DNA from: Larix sibirica
Lineage: Eukaryota; Streptophyta; Pinopsida; Pinales; Pinaceae
Direction: 5' to 3'
Length of the DNA stretch: 22,676 nt
Assembly (NCBI GenBank): GCA_004151065.3
Contig: NWUY0300004013.1
Coordinates: 50,860 to 73,535 of the forward strand
In this document: one piece after another, positions 1-8,457 of the stretch
Layout of the letters: every line of letters starts with the position of its first letter
Numbering within the stretch: position 1 is the stretch's first letter
Notes under the pieces: generated by a model
Seen by the model: the letters and a program-made list of their open reading frames with translations, nothing else
What the model was told of the DNA's origin: nothing
The model's database searches: none
Position numbers and translations under genes: made by a program

Positions 1-600
1 GTAATCCATAGTAGCTAGATCCTACTATGATATAGATTTTACAAAAAGATTTTGATGTAATTGGCTTGGGAGGATTTAGAATTTTTGGTCTTAACAGTCT
101 GTAATCCTTCTTATGTTTTGTACTCATCTACTGTAACCTCATATCTTTGATATTCTATGTAATTTCTCCATTGATATATAATGAAAATCCCACGAGGAAC
201 CCTTTTGTCCTACCATTTGGATAATTTGATGTGATGAATGATTTCATTTTTTTTATTATGTTATGAATTATTCATGATATGTTAAATTGAGTAAGAGATG
301 TTTTCCTTTTAAGTCTCATTTGCATCTACAATTTAATTGTTTGTTTACTACAGAATTCTTCAATGCTCAACGTTTTTTCTTATATTCTTAGGAATAACAT
401 TTATCATTCAAAGTACCTTGTTTCTATTCTATTCATTCTGTTATTCTATATCTCATCAAATCTATTTGTATAGTATTTCAAGAACAATGCCCACCTATTT
501 TCATTACATATTGTGATTCATATGCTTACAATATTCTAAATCAATCAATCTACAAAGGAAAGAACACTATATATTTGTTTCTTAAACAACAAACTTCAAA
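1..600. other. AT-rich intergenic DNA, nothing recognised
   Basis: AT-rich sequence with frequent stops in all frames and no terminus, RNA gene or protein motif that I can recognise. It lies to the left of the CACTA-1 insertion and probably belongs to the same old repetitive host sequence as the blocks after it. Confidence 0.5.
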
Positions 601-1130
601 TACAAGAAAATACAAATTTACTTATGCACTAGCATAGTTCCAAAGTATCCTTGGAACACCTTAGGGACCAACACATCCTACACATGGGCAATGGTTCATG
701 GAGGAAACTATTATGGAGTAGGACTCTATATTCTAACCCTAAAACATGCCCTCGATACTAGGAATCATAGAATAGACACCAAGAATAATCCTTCGTGTGT
801 CAATACTCAAAGATTTAGCAACCTTATCTCACTCATGGGCTAAAGGTCCCATATGTGGGACTTATGTAGTGGTTTAGGGCATGAATCATGTGCATAAGGC
901 CTAGAGAAATTTTTATGGCCTTAAACTCTAAGTGCCAACCTCAAACCATGCCTTATCCCCCAGTAACCTTGGAAATAGATACCCATCCTATTAACCTAAC
1001 TCACTAATGGGACATGTGCACCTAACCTATCCACCTAAAATGTGTGGATTGGGAGCATGAGTAATTATTTGTGTCAATTATCTATATGGGTTAGGTGAAC
1101 ATCTCCACTCAACTCTTCTTTTTGTATGCA
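601..1130. repeat. Degenerate repeat family, left flank of CACTA-1
   Basis: This stretch contains diverged repeat units with recognisable words such as TGTAGTGGTTTAGGG (about 864-878) and TATGGCCTTAAACTCTAAG (about 914-932). Related words in the same order recur at 12818-13052, beyond the right end of CACTA-1 (GGCGGTTTTGG / TATGGACCTAGAACTTAG and GGTGGTTTAGG / TATGGCCTTAGACCCTAG). The shared family on both sides supports the view that CACTA-1 landed inside this repetitive sequence. Unit borders are blurred by divergence, so the coordinates are approximate. Confidence 0.5.
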
Positions 1131-1448
1131 AGCTGAAACATCCTTATATTACTAAGTATGAACATAATATACAAAATGGATTTGTGGATGATTCTCCCTA
1201 AAGGAATAGTGAATCATGCACATAGATACTATCAATGGGTCTTTAGAATGAGAAGCCAAAATATCATAGTCAACCAAAAGAGAAAACTTGAAGGGGATAC
1301 CTTCCCTTCGAGGGGAAACCGGGTAATTCCTTTATTAATATAGTAATTGAAAAAATGCATATAAAGTATGAGAGAGTCGTAACTATGCATAAACAAAAAA
1401 TACACAGATAACTTGAAATAAAATAACTACATAGACTGAGGATGACCC

Positions 1449-2094
1449 TTAAGAACATTGAATTGCAGACACGTAGTGTGAGTCATCGGTGGATATTGAA
1501 ATTGGATGATGCACTGTCGCTCCTGGATGAGGTGTGGGGATGGGGAAGCAGAATTCTAAAGCCTCTGTAAGAGTGTTCAAGTTGTGTCGGATGATATCCA
1601 TATTATATTGTGTCTCAATGATTTCTGAAGAATGGCATATCGGATATGGTCTCATTCTATCATCACCCATCCCAACATGTTCTTTAAGATCCAGTATAGA
1701 TTAATTAGAGTTTTCTCTGGATCCTCTTCAATTTGAGTGGTGAGGAGCTGCGACTGAACTGTTTCTATTTTAAACTGGATGTAATTAGGGATCCCATAAT
1801 GAAACACATCTCTTCCATTTTTATGATGCCTAAATCACCCATGATGACATCGAGCACACTTGTGAGGTGGCACGCTGGCGAGGTGGCATTGTTGAAACCA
1901 TAACGTGTTCCCATAGAGGGAGGACCCATTGTGAACTTTATTCCATACATAGAGTAAGAGCATATATTCATAACCAACAAGACAACCCAAGAGCCATACC
2001 ATGATTCATGTTTAAATCCTCTACCAATGCATGCACAATTAAGCAACAGTACTATGCAAGAATATTTGCCAAGGTTTCCAGATTGTTCCCACAC
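1449..2094 (-). pseudogene. Possible degraded coding remnant, unidentified
   Basis: On the minus strand two open stretches (2094-1765 and 1670-1449) are linked by a third frame that stays open across roughly 1670-1800 and reads like protein (for example IQFKIETVQSQLLTTQIEED). Base composition is less AT-rich than the surroundings. No domain or family is recognised, and no continuous frame exists, so any gene here is broken by several frameshifts and stops. It could be an old transposon-protein remnant of the host repeat, or chance. Confidence 0.25.
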
Positions 2095-2251
2095 TTCCTC
2101 CCATAGGGAGAAACCTCACCATTAATTTGCAAGGTGTCCTCCAGGTGAAATATCAATGCAAGAAGTCTCATCAAGAGCCCCTTCACATGCACCTGCATTT
2201 AAATCTCGTCCCTCTTTGGTGTACACTACCACCATGTTTTCAATGCTCACC

Positions 2252-2254
2252 TGC
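2252..2254. repeat. Target-site duplication TGC, left copy (CACTA-1)
   Basis: The three bases TGC immediately before the CACTAG terminus are repeated immediately after the other terminus (12460-12462). A 3 bp duplication is the known signature of CACTA/EnSpm insertion. A chance match of three bases is about 1 in 64, but it coincides here with two matching termini. Confidence 0.75.
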
Positions 2255-2265
2255 CACTAGTAGAA
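2255..2265 (+). repeat. CACTA-1 left terminal inverted repeat
   Basis: CACTAGTAGAA, matching the reverse complement of 12449-12459 over 11 bases. Similarity falls away immediately inside (AAAT here against TTTG at the other end). Confidence 0.85.
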
Positions 2266-2412
2266 AAATAGAAATATATGACTAAAAAAACTACTAAAAA
2301 TTGCATATAAATGACTAAATTTGGTCACGTGACTATTAGTAGTTTATTGCCAATCATTTATAACATGACTAAAAAAATTTAGTCATTTATTGGATGTTTA
2401 ATTCATCAACTT

Positions 2413-2705
2413 GGTAGTATATTTAGTAGTTTTCTTAGTCATTGATTGTTGTTGTCTGGTCATTTATTTAGTAGTTGTAGTCATTCATTGCCGTCAACAA
2501 GTAGTATATTTAGTCATTTTAATCATTAATTACTGTTAACTGGTAGTATATTTAGTATTTTTATTAGTCATTGATTGATGTTATCTAGTCGTTTATTTAG
2601 CAGTTGTAGGCATTGATTGGCGTCAACAAGTAGTGTATTTATTCATTTTCATCATTAATTGTCATGAATTGGTAGTATATTTAGTCATTTTTACTCACTG
2701 ATTTC
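2413..2705 (+). repeat. 129 bp subterminal tandem repeat of CACTA-1, about 2.3 copies
   Basis: Units start at 2413, 2542 and 2671, each opening with GGTAGTATATTTAGT and containing TAGTCATTGATTG, then GTCAACAAGTAGT and TCATTAATT. The third unit is cut after about 35 bases. Subterminal arrays of this sort are the expected binding region for the CACTA accessory transposition protein; that role is inferred from position. Short versions of the same words recur near the right end. Confidence 0.8.
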
Positions 2706-2712
2706 TATAGAT

Positions 2713-2783
2713 AGGGCATGGAGGAATCAAACCATCGACCTATTTCCTGTAAGGTAGGTTCTCTTTCATTGAGCTATCACCCT
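2713..2783 (-). tRNA. tRNA-like sequence, probable pseudo-tRNA-Val (anticodon TAC)
   Basis: Read on the minus strand, 71 bases fit a degenerate tRNA. The 5' end AGGGTGA can pair with the 3' end ATGCCCT over six of seven positions, two of them G-T. A box-A-like TAGCTCAATGA and a box-B-like GGTTTGATTCC are present, and the candidate anticodon loop CTTACAG places TAC in the anticodon position. The T stem has mismatches and the anticodon stem is weak, so it is unlikely to work as a tRNA. By eye it resembles organellar/bacterial-type tRNA-Val(UAC) more than other families I can recall. It could also be the head of a tRNA-derived SINE, although the sequence on its 3' side is CACTA subterminal repeat. 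Confidence 0.45.
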
Positions 2784-3067
2784 TAAATATAATCAAAGTT
2801 CACGTTAAAAAAATGATTTTATTTAAATATATAAATCACATTTTATTTTGACTTTTTTTTTCCACGAGGCACTAATAGTGGCTACACCTTAAGTGTTCGT
2901 AGCCACAATTTATCAATAGTAATACAAGAATCATTAGAAATCATTGGGTAAAGTAATGCATAGATTACATAGAATTGCATAAAAAACCAATGAATCAGAT
3001 GGGAAATCAAAACAAGACAACTCAAGTGGAAAAAAGCAACCACCATTGCATTTGATAGGTAAACAAT
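2784..3067. other. AT-rich CACTA-1 interior, no feature recognised
   Basis: AT-rich stretch with homopolymer runs (for example a T run near 2850). A 67-codon minus-strand open frame covers 2882-3085, but its hydrophobic translation looks like AT-rich chance sequence. Confidence 0.4.
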
Positions 3068-3890
3068 TAGCCTACCTTGTTTCATATTTGACTCAACTTA
3101 TGTAGATTCAACACAATTGCAGCAAATTTCTCTACAATAGCTTCCTCTGGACACTATCCATATCCATGTGATAACAATACTCTACTTCAAACTCAATTAC
3201 CGATGAATTCAATCCTTGAGAAGAACGAGGCCTTGAAATCCTGGAAAAATATCATGGGCCTCTATTGATCAAACATCTATGAATTTTAAGGGAATTTCCA
3301 TGCCTAAAATGATCACGACTATCTTCCTTTGTTAGGAGACCTATATAATTGATAATCACATTAAGCTTAGAATATGAATATTGTGGAGATGACATTACCC
3401 AACCATCGATAGTTCTTATAGGGGAAGCATCAACATCTACCTTCGAATGCTTGGAACATAGGCATCTAAGAGCACTGGAATATGCAGTATGACGTCCACT
3501 GAACACCTTTTCAATGGTTTGAATAGTTTTCATTGATGACACTTCCACATTCAATGCATCACAATTACCCATGTCTGAAAGACCAATTAGATACCTACAT
3601 GATTGCAAACCTTGGAACTAGATGATTAAATAAGCATCCTATATGTAAGAAAAAAAATTCCATTAACATGATCTAAAATGATATGAAAACCTTGAATATG
3701 CACAAATATTTGTAAGATTGTAATTCTTGACAAATAATTAAGCCGCAGTTTCCCACCCAAAATCCTGCCCTTGTCCAACTTTTTCGGCCAAATAGATTCA
3801 ATAGCAATATTAGAGAATGCAACTTTGATGTTTTTGAAAAAAAATAAAATGCATAAAATTCAAAGTATTTAATGTCTTGACTCTTCAAGT
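3068..3890 (-). pseudogene. Degraded multi-exon-like gene fragment, unidentified, inside CACTA-1
   Basis: Three minus-strand blocks read like protein, in the order expected of exons. Block 1, about 3840-3730, contains FSNIAIESIWPKKLDKGR followed by ILGGKLRLN. Block 2 is 3608-3252, open for 118 codons and containing LIGLSDMGNCDALNVEVSS and SSALRCLCSKHSKVDVDAS. Block 3, about 3240-3080, contains SSVIEFEVEYCYHMD, then after a frameshift PEEAIVEKFAAIVLNLHKL, ending before a GTAGGC that could be a splice donor. The blocks differ in frame and are separated by AT-rich sequence. I do not recognise the family. The arrangement suggests capture of a genomic gene piece with introns by CACTA-1, later decayed; alternatively it is an old transposon-protein remnant. 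Confidence 0.4.
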
Positions 3891-4420
3891 AATGTATTGG
3901 ATCATCCCAAAATTATAAATGAGAAAGGGTAAATCCATTTTTGAGCCGGGGAATTTGCAAAACCTCTTATGCGTACAACATAATCTAGGATATGCTTGGG
4001 TCTAGAAATATTTGGATTGATTGTTTGACAACTAAATCACATAATCAAACTAGTCAAGTTTCTCAGGCCCGGTCCTATCTCATATGTTGTCACCTGTGGT
4101 CATGTTAAGGATTTTCTCTCTGCAAGATTCATTATATAATGGTCTTGAGAAGGCTAATTCCTGAGTTGGAAAGAAATGATATGATGGATGCAGTTTGTTA
4201 TTTCTTATTAATTGTTAGGCCATGATGTTCCTAGAATACCTTGAATAATGAAATTCACTTTTTTGACTAGCTATTTTTGTTAGTCCTTATGAGTTCTCCA
4301 AATTTTATTTTATTTTGGAAACTTGTTTGATATTCATGCAGCTATATACCATCAGCTGTGGAGTTCCCTCTACGCTTGAAACTTTATGTTTACAGACAAT
4401 CTATATGAGCGGACTCAAAT
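3891..4420. other. CACTA-1 interior, nothing recognised
   Basis: AT-rich sequence without a recognisable repeat, RNA or protein motif, ending at the single N at 4421. Confidence 0.4.
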
Positions 4421-4421
4421 N
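4421..4421. other. Assembly gap or unresolved base (single N)
   Basis: One N between GGACTCAAAT and CCACCTTTCC. In this assembly a single N seems to stand for a join of unknown size, because the other N (14776) is followed by a large duplication. Sequence right of 4421 is not repeated elsewhere in the window, so no overlap artefact is visible at this one. Confidence 0.8.
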
Positions 4422-5774
4422 CCACCTTTCCAGGTAAGTAGGGATAAGTCAACACACCATCCAAGCTTCAAGAAGTCGCTCAAAGCTTCTCTTTTTCCAT
4501 TTTAACTAACTGTGACGCACCTTGCACAATGGAAACATGCGCCAAAGAGTGATAAAAAAATCTTGTACAAGGGAACACTGCATCACTGACACACTCGGCT
4601 AAGTTGCAGAGCATGTCACCTTGAACCTGACGCACCTTGCTGGACATCAGGGCACGTCAGAGTGACAACAAAAGGTTAAAATGGAATGACAACAACTTAT
4701 CTTTCAATGTTTTAGCTTAGAGACTTTAGTGATCAAGGCATACATAAGACACATAACTCATGATGAGGATATTTTGGTGTAACACTTCCCAGTGGGAAAC
4801 TTTCTCCAACTAATGGATTTACATATTCCATGAGTAATGATTTGGGGTTTTACAAGTTCATAAAATATACATGCTTTCTTACAAAAAAAAGTTATTCACT
4901 TGATTTTAAGTTCTTGAAAATGTGTCATTAATCTTGCTTTTTTTGTCTATTACATTTTAAAGGGATGGGGTGGCATCATTGTCCTGAACCCTTCAAGTTG
5001 TCTCAACACTATTGGGACCAAAAAACCAGAAATGAATACATTTTTAGAATAGGTCTAAACCCTTTCTATGATAAAGAATAGGACCTAATAAAATTTGTTT
5101 CTTCCAATTTATCATCACTAATATATATTCTGAACTCACTCTTGACATGTAGGATTGCAGATTATTTGGCTCATAAATTATCTATACTATTGTACCAATG
5201 TAGAATGAATTGAATAGAACATTCAATTTGTTTTTTTAAGATAGTTAAGTGAAGCAACAATGTTGTTTTCATGGTTTATGTTTTCTACTAAATCATAATA
5301 AACATTGATAAGTGATTTGAACCAGTATGGAATTTGATGTCGGACAAATACGTATGATTCTAGCCCTTCCACCGACCACCCCACATGATACAAATGTGCA
5401 TATATCAACTGTTTTAGCCAGTGATACAGGTCTCAAAATGGTGAGTTTATTTGCACTCAATTGCATGATATATTTAGATTGATTTTCTAATTTTCAATCT
5501 TGCTTGGAACTAAGGATTGTGGCAAAGCATCTCACAATTTTTTCTTGCTTAATGTTTTTCTTCTTTTAAAAATTGAGACAAACTCAAATATTGTGAACTT
5601 GTGAGGCAACTTGGAGACTTGAATATATGGATAACAATGAGATGTCACTTGAGTTTTTTGATGAAGCATCAATTTTTTTTTAGGCTAATGAGATGATGGG
5701 GGCCATGGAGGAAGTATTCAAGGGGATGGAAAAAGTGTGCCTTTTAGTTGGAAGAAAATCCTAAATGGTAGAAA
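4422..5774. other. CACTA-1 interior, no gene recognised
   Basis: A short word TGACGCACCTTGC occurs at about 4513 and again at about 4628. A minus-strand frame of 61 codons (5408-5223, containing GWSVEGLESYVFVRHQIPYW) looks more protein-like than chance but has no family I can name. The rest is AT-rich and closed in all frames. Confidence 0.35.
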
Positions 5775-6269
5775 ATGGAAAGAGAATATGTATCATTGCC
5801 CAGGATGAATTCCTTTAGTGACACAGAGAAGCAAGAAATTCAACATGCTTGGGACAACAACAATGGCACAAGGGAAGGTGTGGGATGGATTATCTTTGAC
5901 CCAGGAGGAAACAAAATTATATCATATGCATGGGGACTCGGTAGGAAGACCAACAATGAAGTAGAATGGTTAGCACTCTACGATTCTATGGAAATCATCT
6001 CAACTCTCAACATCAACAGACTAAAGGTTTTTGGAGACTCTAGACATGTCATCCAAAAAAAGAGGACATGGAAATATAAAGGAGAATCTAGATGTAATAG
6101 AATGCAAAGGAGGATTAATCAAATAGCCTCCTCCATTGAGACGCTCTACCTCCACATACTTAGGGAAAACAACAATCAAGTTGATGAAGTTGCAAATCAA
6201 GGGGTTAACCTCCCCATTGGAGTTATAACATATAGTAATGGGAAGGAAATACTCAAGACCATTCCATAA
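5775..6269 (+). CDS. RNase H-like (RVT_3) open frame, retroelement remnant with all four catalytic acids
   Basis: The 164-codon frame matches a plant RNase H domain of the RVT_3 type, the C-terminal module of LINE and some other retroelement polyproteins, which degrades RNA in RNA-DNA hybrids. Visible landmarks are D27 (WDNNNGTREGVGWIIF), E64 (TNNEVEWLAL), D88 (FGDSRHVI) and D137 (RENNNQVDEVAN), the DEDD pattern in the right order and spacing. The domain spans about residues 25-143. No reverse transcriptase lies upstream: the preceding ~300 bases have stops in this frame, so the first methionine is not proof of a true start. No target duplication was found around it. It is best read as an isolated retroelement piece within CACTA-1. 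Its last part, from 6094 on, is repeated at 14777. Confidence 0.6.
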   Translation: MEREYVSLPRMNSFSDTEKQEIQHAWDNNNGTREGVGWIIFDPGGNKIISYAWGLGRKTNNEVEWLALYDSMEIISTLNINRLKVFGDSRHVIQKKRTWKYKGESRCNRMQRRINQIASSIETLYLHILRENNNQVDEVANQGVNLPIGVITYSNGKEILKTIP

Positions 6270-6348
6270 GCTCATATTTCAAGGGCGAGCAAGAGGGAAA
6301 ATGGTCAAGTGTCCTCTTGGAATTAATATTCCCAAAGAGATGCACTAG

Positions 6349-6663
6349 TATTCACATGGCCACACCCTTTCTTGTCCGTTCGCCGACAAAAGACAAGCTT
6401 CAACAATAAAGAAGGCTTCAGTTTTTCCCTTCTCACGTGGCCTTGCATCTGGCATTATGTTGAACCCTTCTTGTGAATTAGAATTCTCTACGAATGCTCT
6501 GCCTCCCTGGTTCTTCAGTGGTTTTGACAATATCTCCTTCACAAATAGTTTGTATATATTATCATATCCTCACAGCTCAGAGTTCAGAACAACATCACCT
6601 CAGGTTTCTTCGGTTGGGAAACGGGATGACCTGGTTTCTTCTGAGAAATTACAGTGCAACTAA
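6349..6663 (+). pseudogene. Open frame with protein-like composition, unidentified
   Basis: The frame is open for about 105 codons from the stop at 6346 to the stop at 6661. It includes FPFSRGLASG, ALPPWFFSGFDN and SPQVSSVGKRDDLVSSEKLQ, and is less AT-rich than its surroundings. A TTACAG splice-acceptor-like string lies near its right end (6649-6654), directly before the interleaved inverted repeats. No family is recognised. It may be another captured gene piece or a remnant linked to the preceding RNase H. An overlapping minus-strand frame (6542-6345) is treated as its shadow. Confidence 0.3.
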
Positions 6664-6841
6664 AACTATCACAAAACTAAAACCATAAAAGTGGAGAAGA
6701 TTGGGGATTAAGGTAATTTCTGGGCATGAAATAACAAAATGGTTTTAGATAGTTTTGTGATAGTTTTAGTTGCACTACTATAACAACTAAAACCATTTTG
6801 TTATTTCATGCCCAGAAATTACCTTAATCCCCAATCTTCTC
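6655..6841. repeat. Interleaved perfect inverted repeats (A-B-A'-B')
   Basis: Arm A is 6655-6678 and its perfect 24 bp reverse complement A' is 6751-6774. Arm B is 6694-6748 and its perfect 55 bp reverse complement B' is 6787-6841. The arms alternate, so the two hairpins cannot both form in one strand. The second copy is at 15338-15524. The perfection of the arms implies a recent origin or conversion. Confidence 0.9.
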
Positions 6842-6899
6842 TAGAAACCACTTTTCACATTCATCCACACTGTTAATTCCATATATTTAATCTAGATGG

Positions 6900-6975
6900 T
6901 CATTGACTAAAAAATACAAAAAAAGTGTACTATATGACTAAAAAAACTACTAGTAGAAAAATTGAAATATATCAT
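6900..6975 (+). repeat. Internal, rearranged copy of CACTA-1 terminal sequence
   Basis: 6931-6950 repeats 2275-2294 (ATATGACTAAAAAAACTAC) and is followed directly by TACTAGTAGAAAAATTGAAAT, almost the same as 2255-2275. The two terminal segments are therefore in swapped order here. The first base is T, not C, and the flanking triplets do not match those of the real right end, so this is not the active terminus. Confidence 0.6.
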
Positions 6976-7168
6976 ATATCAGGTACCTGTTTGAAAATTT
7001 GATCTATGTATTATAGACCTTCGGGTATCCTATAGAACACCTATACATCCTTGAAAGGTCGTCCATCTAGTGAATACTCACTTTCAGTTCACAATGTTCA
7101 TTAGAAGAAAACATACTAGAAAAGGACTTCACATTTGCATACTATAAAGCTATGTATCAAATTCATAC

Positions 7169-7258
7169 CTTCCCATCTTTTAGCAAGGAATGAAATCCTG
7201 AATGTTCCTTCTCCGAAAGTTGATTTTCATATTGGGAAAGAAGTTCATGTTCTACTCT
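7169..7258 (-). pseudogene. Exon-like 90 nt block, unidentified, captured-gene candidate
   Basis: On the minus strand a pyrimidine-rich acceptor TTTTCTGTGTAG is followed by exactly 30 open codons (RVEHELLSQYENQLSEKEHS and ten more) and then a donor GTATGA. The other two frames hit a stop within the first four codons. The charged, glutamate-rich translation contrasts with the AT-rich surroundings. It lies on the same strand as the receptor-kinase exon 1.2 kb away, but nothing shows they come from one gene. The family is not recognised. Copy: 15852-15941. Confidence 0.4.
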
Positions 7259-8137
7259 CTACACAGAAAATTCCCAAAATACAAGCAAAAAACGAAATGA
7301 GAGAGATAGAATAATCAAAGACAAATTGGTGTTCCATTACATGAGCAATGAGAATTCAAAAATAAAAATGAGAATCCTATTTGACAACAAGTTATTCACT
7401 CACAAGAACTCTTGTAAATGGAATCTTACCCCCAATAACTTTTTCTCACTAATTATATGTAAATATTGACCAACTCTTTCTTTCTGTCACTTCAAACATT
7501 CTGAAGCTTCACACATATTCTGTCAAGAACTTCTATTATGAAAACATAAGATTGAATAAAAATTGTCATTTTGCTTTCTCCTTGAAATCCCATGAAGATG
7601 GATTCCGACGAATTCATTCATCTATTGGCTAACTTAAGTTGGTATAGAACATTTATATGAAGCTGTCAAGTTGTAGGCTAAATAAAGAATAGGTTGTAAT
7701 GGGGCTTTAGAATCAACAGGTTGGTCATCTACAATATAAAAGGTTGGAATGGATATTTAGAAGCAACATAATGGTTTGTTCACTAAAGAAAAGGTATGAA
7801 ACTTGCTTGAATTCCCTCTAGAGCTTGCAGACCTTGTATTATGAGGAAAAAATGGGGGTGAGGTAAGCCGTCTTGAGCTAAAATTTGTGCATTTCCTTAG
7901 TGAAAGGGTTTGTATGGTTTCTTAAGAGGGATAAAAGCTTGAGTACTCTATTTGTGCCTTGAAACTATATGAGAAAGTATCATTTTGAGTTAAATATTGT
8001 TGATTTATGTAGTATAAATATTTTCACGACTATTTAGAACGTGAGATTTCAAGGACCATTATTTTGTAATTACAAGTATTGTATCATGGATGAGGATTTC
8101 ATTGAAACATAACATAACAATTTATTTTGTGGATCAG
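7259..8137. other. CACTA-1 interior with a small 50 bp tandem duplication
   Basis: No gene recognised. Two diverged units starting at 7691 and 7741 both open AGGTTG(T/G)AATGG and share TTTAGAA(T/G)CAACA, a local duplication with a 50 bp period. The rest is AT-rich. Confidence 0.5.
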
Positions 8138-8206
8138 CTGTCTGTCGACAAAGTTTCTTACCAAAAGGATTGCTTTAGATGAAACCATTGTAAGGGAACG
8201 CTTAAG
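8138..8206 (+). pseudogene. Captured exon of a plant LIM-domain (WLIM/PLIM-type) gene, broken
   Basis: Between an acceptor (TTTTGTGGATCAG) and a donor (AAG|GTATGG) lie exactly 23 codons matching the middle of a plant two-LIM protein's first LIM domain: LSVDKVSYQKDCFR, stop, NHCKGTLK. Plant LIM proteins of this type bundle actin filaments and enter the nucleus; the domain binds two zinc ions through Cys/His ligands. Here the usual His of the YHK motif is Gln, and the Cys after CFR is a TGA stop (8180-8182), so two ligands are lost. The flanking exons of the gene (upstream Cys pair, downstream LSNYSS segment) were not found nearby. An AG acceptor-like site at 8283-8284 closes a possible 78 nt intron, but what follows is not LIM. 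Copy: 16821-16889. Confidence 0.72.
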
Positions 8207-8284
8207 GTATGGATTTTGTTGGCCTTTATTAAATATTGTTGGCCATTGAACATTATTTTTGTTGAAAATATTTTATTCTCGCAG

Positions 8285-8400
8285 TTTCCGTGGTCAATAG
8301 ATTCAAAAGCTACTTTCAAATCCTACTTCTAAAGCTCCATTCCCATAACATAGCTTGATATCCTTGGCCTGAACAATGATGCTATCCAACAACATTTGTA
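8285..8400. other. Spacer between LIM and kinase fragments, possible further exon-like piece
   Basis: On the minus strand, from about 8400 to 8310, one frame is open and protein-like (LQMLLDSIIVQAKDIKLCYG, then NGALEVGFESSF and a stop). It follows a TTGAAGTGTAG that could be a splice acceptor. The family is not recognised and there is no convincing link to the kinase exon. Confidence 0.25.
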
Positions 8401-8457
8401 GTACTACACTTCAAGGAATCTAATATGTAGAATAAATAAAAATGATATATTACATAC

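Noticed and set aside
2-2250. Host gene promoter or UTR in the left flank
   Set aside because: TATA-like and polyadenylation-like words are common in AT-rich DNA and nothing coding follows them.
2413-2705. CRISPR-like array
   Set aside because: Units are 129 bp tandem repeats without unique spacers, in a plant transposon context.
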